Origin: Desulfomonilaceae bacterium | Lineage (GTDB): Bacteria > Desulfobacterota > Desulfomonilia > Desulfomonilales > Desulfomonilaceae | Direction of reading: 5' to 3' | Length of the DNA stretch: 43,820 nucleotides | Assembly (NCBI GenBank): GCA_031082285.1 | Contig: JAVHLK010000033.1 | Coordinates: 1 to 43,820 of the forward strand | In this document: positions 18,259 through 25,486 of the stretch, piece by piece | How the letters are laid out: each line of letters opens with the position of its first letter | Numbering within the stretch: the first letter of the stretch is position 1 | Notes under the pieces: generated by a model | What the model saw: the letters and a program-made list of their open reading frames with translations, nothing else | Told to the model about the DNA's origin: nothing | Databases searched by the model: none | Translations under genes and position numbers: made by a program

Positions 18259-18331
18259 TTGCGATGAGTCACTCTACCAAAGACGACTACGTCAACCCTT
18301 TCAGACAGCTCACATAAGAGAGAGAGAAAAG

Positions 18332-19471
18332 ATGAGCCCACGGGTAGCCATTGTTGATTTTGTTCAAACTGAACACGGCGGGCACCTGCACGAGAACGTT
18401 CAGGAACTGACCTTTGGGGTGGTCAGGAAACTTATGGATCGCGTCGGTATAGACCGATCGGAAATCGGGACAATGATTTCGTCCTCTGCAGACTACTGGC
18501 AAGGCATCAGCTGCTCCAACAGCTACTATTATGACTCCGCGGGAGGAAATTTAAAGAGCGGGTCCAAGGTCGGCGAAGATTCGGTTTTCACGGTAATCTA
18601 CGGAATGATGCGAATCCTTTCCGGCCACTACAGGACTGCACTGTTGGTGGCCGTTACCAAGTGTTCGGAGTGCCCGTCGGAACACACTCTCAGCAATTTG
18701 TGTGCGGATCCGTTTTTTCACCGGCCCGTCGGTATTAACGGCGTTGCCGTGGCCGGTTTACAGGCGCGGCAATACCTTGAACGCCATTCTCCACCAACTC
18801 ACGCGGCAGCTCAGGTGGTTGTGAAGAACCGTTCCAACGCGGCGAAAAACCCTTATGCACATGTGAGGAGCACGGTGACTGTGGACGAGGTCTTGTCTTC
18901 GCCTACCGTCGCGGCTCCCCTGAGGAAGCTGGACGTTCCCGTCACAAGTGACGGGGCGTGCGCTCTGCTGTTGGCCGAAGAGGGGACCGCCCGCGATCTT
19001 TGCGACGATCCCGTGTTCATTGAAGGAGTCGGCTGGAACGTCGACCGATCCTTGGTGGGTGACCGTGATCTTCGGCGGGGCTCCTTGCACAAGGCGTCCG
19101 CAATGGCCTATGGGAAGGCCGGAATTAGAGACCCCGGCAAGGAGATAGATGTTGCCGAAATCTCCGAAACAAGCTCTTATCACGAAATTCTATGGTCTGA
19201 GGGACTGGGTTTGTGCGGACCAGGGGAAGGTTGGCGGCTGGCGACCGAGGGGCTCTCTTCCCTTGAAGGGACGTTACCCATCAACCCGTCCGGTGGTCTC
19301 TTCGGGGCAAATCCGCAGGTGGCCAGAGGGCTTGTGCGAGTGGGTGAAGCCTATTTGCAGGTGCTGGGAGAGGCAGGAGATCATCAGGTACCAAACGTCC
19401 GTAAAGCTCTGGCCCACAGTGTACACGGTCTGGGCGGACAATCCCATTCCGTCGTAATCCTGGGACATTAA
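18332..19471 (+). CDS. Thiolase-fold protein with Asp at the nucleophile site (triad 2, first member)
   Basis: This 379-residue thiolase-superfamily protein starts at the ATG at 18332 behind a GA-rich ribosome site, downstream of the sigma-54 promoter. Fold marks include NPYAHVRSTVTVDEVL, INPSGGLFGANP and LAHSVHGLGG. The nucleophile loop reads VGEDSVF with Asp at about 83 instead of Cys. The GHP position is ANP, with Asn at about 327. The NEAF-like segment is fully diverged (EISETSSYHE). Together with the protein at 21740, which also has ED in the loop, it forms a distinct first-member class. It is probably a structural or repurposed subunit of a heteromer with the protein at 19484. Confidence 0.88.
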   Translation: MSPRVAIVDFVQTEHGGHLHENVQELTFGVVRKLMDRVGIDRSEIGTMISSSADYWQGISCSNSYYYDSAGGNLKSGSKVGEDSVFTVIYGMMRILSGHYRTALLVAVTKCSECPSEHTLSNLCADPFFHRPVGINGVAVAGLQARQYLERHSPPTHAAAQVVVKNRSNAAKNPYAHVRSTVTVDEVLSSPTVAAPLRKLDVPVTSDGACALLLAEEGTARDLCDDPVFIEGVGWNVDRSLVGDRDLRRGSLHKASAMAYGKAGIRDPGKEIDVAEISETSSYHEILWSEGLGLCGPGEGWRLATEGLSSLEGTLPINPSGGLFGANPQVARGLVRVGEAYLQVLGEAGDHQVPNVRKALAHSVHGLGGQSHSVVILGH

Positions 19472-19483
19472 AGGTAGGCACCC

Positions 19484-20650
19484 ATGGCTCAAGCAGTTGC
19501 CATCGTTGGCACGGGACAAACAGAATGTGGCAAGAGGTCTGATGTTTCATATCCGGAGCTGGTTCATGAAGCAGTTACGAGGGCATTTGAAGACGCAGGT
19601 ATAGGGCCGGAAGACATTGACGCGGTGGTGGCGGGCTCCATGCCGCCCGCCATGGAAGGTGTGAATAATCCTCATCTTTACTTGGCAGGCGCCATGGGCG
19701 CATACGGCAAACCTCTTATGCGGACCGCGACGTGCGGTTCTACGGGGATCTCTCTTGCCCACACGGGATTCTATCATGTTGCTTCGGGCATGTTTGACAC
19801 GGTGCTGGTTGTGGGCGCGGAAAAAATGAACGAAGGCGATCCCCAGGGCACCATGGCTACCGTGGCGGATCCCTTCTTTCAGCGACCCTTTCTTGCAGGC
19901 GCACCCGGCATTTTCTCTCTTCAGAGCAACGAGTGGGCGCACCGGTACGGCATTGAAGAAAAGAGGGTCAGAATGGCGGCGGCTGAGATATCCGTCCGGA
20001 ACCATAATGACGCGCTGCGTAATCCGTACGCGCATATCAGGATACGGACCACCATTGAAGACGTCCTCACCGCCCGCATAATAGCCTATCCGGTTCGACT
20101 CTTGGATGTGTGTCCCGCTTCCGACGGTGCGTGTGCGGTTATCATGGCCTCCCAGGAGAAAGCCGGAAAGTTGGGTCGGAATCAAGCCTGGATCAAAGGA
20201 GTCGGCTATTGTGGCGAGCAGGCCTTTTTTGGCGAAGGCGACAAAGTGGTCTGGAAGTCCGCTATCAATGCGGCCAAATCTGCTTACGATCAGGCAGGTA
20301 TTTCCAATCCGCTCAAGCAATTGGACGTGGCCGAAGTGTATAACCCATTCACCTTCCAGGAGATGCTCTTTTATGAGTGCTTCGGGTTCTGCGATTTCGG
20401 TAAAGGGTGCGAGCTGGTGGAGCAGGGTGTCGTAATGCCCGGAGGTGAACTTCCTTGCGATCCATCGGGTGGAGTCCTCTGCACGAACCCCATCGGCGCC
20501 ACGGGGCTGCAAAGGGTTGCCGAAGTGGTGCTCCAAGTGACCGGACGGGCCGGCGATAGGCAGGTTCCCGGAGCCAAAACAGGCCTGGCTCATGCGATGG
20601 GTGGGCTGGATCAATTCAACGGGATCATGATCATATCAAACGAACTCTAG
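19484..20650 (+). CDS. Thiolase-fold protein retaining the nucleophilic Cys (triad 2, second member)
   Basis: This 388-residue protein is the only paired thiolase here that keeps the N-terminal Cys (TATCGSTG, C84). The GHP His is nevertheless Asn (CTNPIGATG, N335). EVYNPFTFQE places a Tyr at about 286, and LAHAMGG is present near the end. It could form an acyl-enzyme through C84, but proton transfer would need a different residue from the usual His. It lies 12 bp after the first member and 20 bp before its DUF35 gene, so it is cotranscribed from the sigma-54 promoter. Nearest known relatives by pattern are DUF35-dependent thiolases such as BbsB. Confidence 0.9.
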   Translation: MAQAVAIVGTGQTECGKRSDVSYPELVHEAVTRAFEDAGIGPEDIDAVVAGSMPPAMEGVNNPHLYLAGAMGAYGKPLMRTATCGSTGISLAHTGFYHVASGMFDTVLVVGAEKMNEGDPQGTMATVADPFFQRPFLAGAPGIFSLQSNEWAHRYGIEEKRVRMAAAEISVRNHNDALRNPYAHIRIRTTIEDVLTARIIAYPVRLLDVCPASDGACAVIMASQEKAGKLGRNQAWIKGVGYCGEQAFFGEGDKVVWKSAINAAKSAYDQAGISNPLKQLDVAEVYNPFTFQEMLFYECFGFCDFGKGCELVEQGVVMPGGELPCDPSGGVLCTNPIGATGLQRVAEVVLQVTGRAGDRQVPGAKTGLAHAMGGLDQFNGIMIISNEL

Positions 20651-20670
20651 GGCAGGGGAAGGGGATATCA

Positions 20671-21135
20671 ATGGCTGAAGAATCGAGGATACTTACCGGG
20701 TACGTTTCTCTACCGTATAAATGGGCCATGGGCCCCGCGACCACTCGTTTCTACGAGGAATTCAGGAAGAAACGGATTATGGGATCCCGCTGTGGAAAAT
20801 GTAATCGGATCCTCGTTCCTGCCCGCAGCTTTTGTTCCGACTGTTTCGTGGAAACCGACGAGTGGGTCGAGGTCTCGCAGGAAGGTTCAATCAGAACGTG
20901 GGTGCTCATCAACTTTGCATATGAAGGTCAACCAAAGGAGCCGCCCTACATATTGGCAATCCTAGATCTGGATGGAGCGGATGTGGGGCTCCCCCACTTT
21001 GTGGGAGGCTTCGAGATGAAGGATCTTGAGACCGTGGAAGAAAAGGTCCGCATCGGCGGCCGGGTCAAAGCGGTCTGGAAAGAAAACCGAGAAGGCTACA
21101 TCCTGGATATCGACTACTTCGAGCCCATTGATTGA
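20671..21135 (+). CDS. DUF35 Zn-ribbon/OB-fold protein (triad 2)
   Basis: This 154-residue protein has the same architecture as the one at 12135: an N-terminal helical stretch, zinc ligands CGKC and CSDC ten residues apart, then an OB fold ending DIDYFEPID. The purine-rich AGGGGAAGGGG precedes the ATG. It is predicted to dock on the thiolase pair encoded directly upstream and to contribute to CoA binding. The MaoC gene follows after 117 bp that hold no other gene. Confidence 0.92.
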   Translation: MAEESRILTGYVSLPYKWAMGPATTRFYEEFRKKRIMGSRCGKCNRILVPARSFCSDCFVETDEWVEVSQEGSIRTWVLINFAYEGQPKEPPYILAILDLDGADVGLPHFVGGFEMKDLETVEEKVRIGGRVKAVWKENREGYILDIDYFEPID

Positions 21136-21252
21136 AAAGCGTTAAGCGAGATCCCGATAAGGACAAGGACGTCGGCCGAGGAATACTGCGCACCTTATGG
21201 ATAAACCGACATCAAGGATCGATCGATGAACCGGTTCACGGAGTGACTAATC

Positions 21253-21717
21253 ATGAAACTATGGGTCCCGGGTAAACATTTCGAAGAACTGGAACAAGGC
21301 GATGAGTTTCTTACGGTAAGTCGTTCCGTCACCGAGGCTGATATCGTGAATTTTTGCGGAGTATCGGGTGACTTCAATCAACTTCACAGCGACATTGAAT
21401 TCGCTCGAAATACTGCTTTCGGTCAGAGAATTGCACATGGTATGTGCGGCTTGGCAATAGCTTCGGGCTGTCTGAACCGTTCGGGGCTGATCGAGGGCAC
21501 GACCGTCGCATTCAAAGCTATCAAAGAATGGCGCTTTAGGAACCCGATTTATATCGCCGACACAATATATGTCAAAGTTCGTGTGAAAGAAAAGACCGAT
21601 ACCGGGAAACCCGACCGAGGTTTGGTTTCACTCCAGTTGACCGTAAATAATCAGAGAGACCAAGTGGTCATGGAAGGGCAGTGGGACCTGCTTCTGGCCA
21701 AGAGATCTCGAGATTGA
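21253..21717 (+). CDS. MaoC-family (R)-specific enoyl-CoA hydratase
   Basis: This 154-residue single hot-dog protein has VSGDFNQLHSD (Asp at about 40, His at about 45) and FGQRIAHG, so the R-hydratase catalytic pair is intact. CGGAGTGA precedes the ATG. It is a clear paralogue of the protein at 9305, sharing FCGVSGDF/FAGVSGDF and the C-terminal KPDRG segment. It stands between triad 2 and triad 3, so either or both triads could act on its 3-hydroxyacyl-CoA product. Confidence 0.92.
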   Translation: MKLWVPGKHFEELEQGDEFLTVSRSVTEADIVNFCGVSGDFNQLHSDIEFARNTAFGQRIAHGMCGLAIASGCLNRSGLIEGTTVAFKAIKEWRFRNPIYIADTIYVKVRVKEKTDTGKPDRGLVSLQLTVNNQRDQVVMEGQWDLLLAKRSRD

Positions 21718-21739
21718 GCAATCCTATTGGAGCCCAGCA

Positions 21740-22924
21740 ATGGTTATGGAGAATCGAGTCTGCATAGTTGGTCTTGGTGTTGTGGAGCCGGGCGGAAACA
21801 CGCGCGGTGTGGCGCATAAGGAACTTCTTTTCCACGCAACAAGACGGGCGCTGGATGACGCGGGAATTGAACGGGAACTCATAGGCGGCGCCATTACGGC
21901 ATCGTCCGATTTCACTGAGGGCAGGAGCCTATCCAACCAGTACACGCTTGATTCCATAGGCGGCGTGATGAAGCCGTGCGATCTCCGGCTGGCGGAAGAT
22001 GGTATGCATGCACTTTTTGCCGGGTACATGGAAGTCATGGTGGATCCGGGGCTCTTGATGGTTGTCGCCGCTGTGCAGAAGCCTTCGGAGCGGGTCGGCA
22101 GAAGAAACGGTTTTCACAAGATCCTATCGGCCTGTCTGGATCCGATATACAACCGGCCCATATGCAATACCGTTCCGCACGCTGAGAGCCTGGAAGCCGT
22201 GTTTGGGGCGATGGATGCGAGGGCTTATATGGAGCGCTCCCGAGTGACCGAAGAGTTGTTGGCCCGGGTTGCCGTCAAGAATATCAACAACGCGGCAGCG
22301 GCTTCAGGAGAGCCGGCGACCGCCGTGGAAGACGTCCTTGCTTCATCCGAACTCGCTTGGCCCCTGCGGGACCTCACAATGGCCAGAGAGAAAGACGCGG
22401 CATGCACGCTCATTCTCACTTCCGAGAAGAACGCAGGAAAGCTGAGAAAGGAACCTGTATTCATAAGCGGCGTGGGATGGTCCACCGAAGGAAGTCATTT
22501 GGCGGCGCGGTCTTACGGCATGAGTCCGGATACGCAGAAGGCAGCTCATCAGGCCTACCGGATGGCGGGAATCCGGCGCCCTGAGAAGGAGATCGACCTT
22601 GCGGAAGTCAGTGATTGGTACGCTCATCGAGAACTGATTCACGTGGAAGCCCTGGGGCTCTGTGATCCTGGTGAAACCGTCTTGCGAATCGAAGACGGAG
22701 GCTTTGATCGTGAAGGTCCCATTCCCGTAAACGTATCCGGAGGGCTTCTCGGGAAAGGAAACTCGTTGATCGTTTCGGGTCTGCTCCGTGTTGCCGAGGT
22801 TGCCCGTCGGATTCGAGGCGATGCCGTCGATGTAACTTCTCGGAAGGTATGCGTCGGGCTGGCCCATAGCTGGGGCGGCTTCATTTCGCCGACGGCCGGG
22901 GTGGCGGTATTGAGCAAATGGTAG
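21740..22924 (+). CDS. Thiolase-fold protein with Asp at the nucleophile site (triad 3, first member)
   Basis: This is the most degraded thiolase-fold protein of the window, 394 residues long. The nucleophile loop reads RLAEDGMHAL with Asp at about 87. The GHP motif is GKGNS with Asn at about 341. The NEAF-like segment is EVSDWYAHRE, but LAHSWGG is kept near the C-terminus. The start is ATG at 21740 (TTGGAG ahead), with an alternative ATG two codons later. It has the same first-member position, length and ED loop as the protein at 18332. It is unlikely to carry out thiolysis by itself; a structural or new catalytic role in a heteromer is more likely. Confidence 0.86.
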   Translation: MVMENRVCIVGLGVVEPGGNTRGVAHKELLFHATRRALDDAGIERELIGGAITASSDFTEGRSLSNQYTLDSIGGVMKPCDLRLAEDGMHALFAGYMEVMVDPGLLMVVAAVQKPSERVGRRNGFHKILSACLDPIYNRPICNTVPHAESLEAVFGAMDARAYMERSRVTEELLARVAVKNINNAAAASGEPATAVEDVLASSELAWPLRDLTMAREKDAACTLILTSEKNAGKLRKEPVFISGVGWSTEGSHLAARSYGMSPDTQKAAHQAYRMAGIRRPEKEIDLAEVSDWYAHRELIHVEALGLCDPGETVLRIEDGGFDREGPIPVNVSGGLLGKGNSLIVSGLLRVAEVARRIRGDAVDVTSRKVCVGLAHSWGGFISPTAGVAVLSKW

Positions 22925-22980
22925 CGAGAAAGGGCGCCGGTGCGCCGAGAAACGTTCCTTGCGAAAAGAAGGGATAGAAC

Positions 22981-24147
22981 ATGGCCCGGAAAGTAGCCAT
23001 TGTGGGCGTAGGTATGCAGAAGTTTGAATTCTGCAAAGTAGAGACAATCGAGGAAATGGTTTTTGACGTTGCGAGAAATGCTCTGGAAGACGCTCGGCTA
23101 AGTAAGGATGACATCGACGCGGTGGTGACGGGTTCGGCTGTGGACGCCTTTTGCGGAATCGTTAACTCGGACAAGGTTGCCACTGACGGTGCAGGCGGTT
23201 TTCTCAAACCAACAATGCGAAACAGTACCAGCGGTTCTTCCGCAGTATCGACGCCGATTCTTGGTTACAACCATGTAGCTTCCGGAATGTACGACATTGT
23301 CATGGTAATCTGCTACGAGAAGATGAGTGAAAATGCTTCGGCACAGGCTGTCTTCAACACCGTGTACGACGAAGCCTACGTTCGGCCCATAGGTCTGAAC
23401 GTGCCCATTCAGTGCGGCCTGGAAGCCCGAGCCTATTTGCACCGCTATGGGCTGACCGAACGCCAGATGGCCAAAGTATCGGTTAAGAATCGCGGGAACG
23501 CGATATCCAATCCCTACGCTCAGTTGCCGATGAAGCTGACGGTGGACGATGTCATGGCTTCGCCGTATTTGTCGTGGCCGGTGAAACTCCTAGACACTTC
23601 GCCTGTTACGGACGGAGCGCGAGCGGTGATCCTGGCGTCCGAGGACGTGGCTCGTGAACTTACGGACTCCCCGGTGTGGATTCGGGGTACTGGTCGCGGC
23701 GCCGACTCGGTGTGGTTCATGGGCAGAGCGAATCCCGACCTGGGGAGACTTGACTATGCGTATCTGGCAGCCCGGCAGGCTTACGAAATGGCCGGCATAA
23801 AAGACCCCGCTGTCGAGATCGATTACGCAGAAGTCTATGACCCTTTCACTTTCAAGGAGATGCAACACTGTGAAGCTCTGGGCCTCTGTCCCGAGGGAGG
23901 AGCCGGAAGGATGATAGATGAGGGCGTCTCTTGGAAAGACGGCGCCCTCCCCGTTAATGCGTCCGGCGGACTTCAGGGAGAAGGAAACCCCATAGGAGCG
24001 GGGATGTCCAGGCTCAACTGGTGCTATCTCCAAATACAAGGCAAAGCCGGCGATTGTCAGGTCTCCAAAGACGTGAACACTGCAGTATGCAATGCCTGGG
24101 GCGGCATGTACCAGTACAACGCGGTCATGGTTATAGGCCGGGACTAA
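22981..24147 (+). CDS. Thiolase-fold protein with Ser replacing the nucleophilic Cys (triad 3, second member)
   Basis: This 388-residue protein has the same length as the triad 2 second member, with an AAGGGAT ribosome site. The loop reads NSTSGSSA, with Ser at about 84 exactly where C84 stands in the paralogue at 19484. GHP is GNP (Asn at about 336). It keeps EVYDPFTFKE with its Tyr, and the C-terminal motif is NAWGGMYQY. A Cys-to-Ser change usually removes thiolase activity, so this triad may have no thiol nucleophile at all. That makes retro-aldol or Claisen-type chemistry without an acyl-enzyme worth considering. Confidence 0.88.
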   Translation: MARKVAIVGVGMQKFEFCKVETIEEMVFDVARNALEDARLSKDDIDAVVTGSAVDAFCGIVNSDKVATDGAGGFLKPTMRNSTSGSSAVSTPILGYNHVASGMYDIVMVICYEKMSENASAQAVFNTVYDEAYVRPIGLNVPIQCGLEARAYLHRYGLTERQMAKVSVKNRGNAISNPYAQLPMKLTVDDVMASPYLSWPVKLLDTSPVTDGARAVILASEDVARELTDSPVWIRGTGRGADSVWFMGRANPDLGRLDYAYLAARQAYEMAGIKDPAVEIDYAEVYDPFTFKEMQHCEALGLCPEGGAGRMIDEGVSWKDGALPVNASGGLQGEGNPIGAGMSRLNWCYLQIQGKAGDCQVSKDVNTAVCNAWGGMYQYNAVMVIGRD

Positions 24148-24196
24148 CCAGCGGTTCCGGTGAGTTCGGTGGAAGCTGATCTTGTGGGAGTTAATG

Positions 24197-24658
24197 ATGA
24201 GTAAGAAGAAACCTGAGATGACAATCGGCGGGACGATTCAAGTGGACTACGAATGGTCCGTTGGAAACGCCGGGGAACGATTCTTCACGGAGATCAAGGA
24301 CCATAAGCGAATCATGGGCGCCCGCTGTCGCACGTGCGGTCGGGTCATGGTTCCTCCAAGAATATTCTGTGAAGAATGCTTCGTCGACGCCATAGAGTGG
24401 GTGGAAGTGGAACCGAAAGGAACACTGGTGACCTTTGGCGACTGTTATTTTTCCACCGACGGGAAAAGGCTCGACGAGCCATGGATCCTGGGCATTGTTC
24501 GGCTCAATGGGGCCGATGGAGGATTGATCCACTTCATCAAGGAAGCCAAAGCCGAGGATCTGAAAATCGGCATGCCCATGGAGATAGTGTTCAGCGATGA
24601 ACGCAAGGGCCATATCCTCGACATTTCACATTTTCGACCGGTCAAAGAATCGGAGTAG
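24197..24658 (+). CDS. DUF35 Zn-ribbon/OB-fold protein (triad 3)
   Basis: This is the third DUF35 protein, 153 residues from the ATG at 24197; GGGAG at 24186-24190 is better spaced for it than for the adjoining ATG at 24194. The zinc ligands are CRTC and CEEC, ten residues apart, and the OB fold ends DISHFRPVKE. It completes the third triad, and its stop lies 12 bp before the livG of transporter cassette B. The catabolic and transport genes are therefore probably on one transcript. Confidence 0.92.
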   Translation: MSKKKPEMTIGGTIQVDYEWSVGNAGERFFTEIKDHKRIMGARCRTCGRVMVPPRIFCEECFVDAIEWVEVEPKGTLVTFGDCYFSTDGKRLDEPWILGIVRLNGADGGLIHFIKEAKAEDLKIGMPMEIVFSDERKGHILDISHFRPVKESE

Positions 24659-24670
24659 TAGGTCGGTTCC

Positions 24671-25486
24671 ATGAGTTCGCCTGCTGAGCGCAAAATGATG
24701 GTGGAAGACCTGGCGCTGAGCTTCGGTTCGGTGCAAGCCCTCTCGGGCATCTGTTTCACCGTGTACGACAACGAGATCCTTGCTCTGATAGGCCCCAACG
24801 GTGCGGGAAAGACATCCGTTCTGAACTGCATCAGCGGGTTCTACCGTCCCAAAGGGGGTCGGATCCTCTTCAAAGGGAAAGATATCAGCAGGTTGTCAAC
24901 GACCAAGAGAGCCCAACTGGGGATTTCGCGAACGTTTCAAAATATTGAACTTTATACGGGGCTGACTGCTCTGGACAACCTGATGGCGTCCAGGCACATC
25001 TACATCCGATACGGGCCCGTGGCCGGGTCTCTGTTCCTTGGAAAGGCCAGACGTGAAGAAGTGAAAAACCGTGCGGAGGTCGAAGAGATCATCGACCTAC
25101 TCGAATTGGCCGAAGTACGCCACAAGGTCGTAGAATCCCTGCCCTATGGGGTGAGGAAAAGGGTCGACCTCGGCCGGGCTCTGGCCCTGGATCCACAGAT
25201 CCTTCTCCTTGACGAGCCGATGGCCGGGATGAACGTGGAAGAGAAAGAAGATATGGCCAGGTTCATCCTCGACGTCCAGGAACTCAAGAAAATTCCCATC
25301 ATTATTGTGGAACACGACATGGGCGTCGTTATGGACATATCTCAGCGCGTGGTCGTCCTCGATTTTGGAACGAAGATCGCGGAAGGGGCTCCCGAAGACA
25401 TCAAGCATGACAGAAAGGTTATTCGGGCATATCTTGGAAAACAGGCAAAACCGGACCGGGAAGAAAATGAACCAGTCAGCGCGTAG
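24671..25486 (+). CDS. livG: Branched-chain-type ABC transporter ATP-binding protein LivG (cassette B)
   Basis: This 271-residue ATPase is collinear with the cassette A LivG. It has Walker A GPNGAGKTS, signature region LPYGVRKRVDLGRAL and Walker B LLLLDEPMAGMN. The last 20 bp overlap the start of the acyl-CoA synthetase gene. The ribosome site is weak (AGTAGGTCGG), consistent with coupling to the DUF35 gene just upstream. Confidence 0.93.
   Translation: MSSPAERKMMVEDLALSFGSVQALSGICFTVYDNEILALIGPNGAGKTSVLNCISGFYRPKGGRILFKGKDISRLSTTKRAQLGISRTFQNIELYTGLTALDNLMASRHIYIRYGPVAGSLFLGKARREEVKNRAEVEEIIDLLELAEVRHKVVESLPYGVRKRVDLGRALALDPQILLLDEPMAGMNVEEKEDMARFILDVQELKKIPIIIVEHDMGVVMDISQRVVVLDFGTKIAEGAPEDIKHDRKVIRAYLGKQAKPDREENEPVSA

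Noticed and set aside
19547-20614. 355-codon minus-strand open frame opposite the thiolase at 19484
   Set aside because: It is the antisense shadow of a clear thiolase gene, with low-complexity His/Arg-rich composition and no family motifs.
9827-24658. Assignment of the triads to toluene or steroid degradation
   Set aside because: No benzylsuccinate synthase, CoA-transferase BbsEF, or steroid ring-degrading genes are visible; only the DUF35/thiolase-fold pairing is shared.
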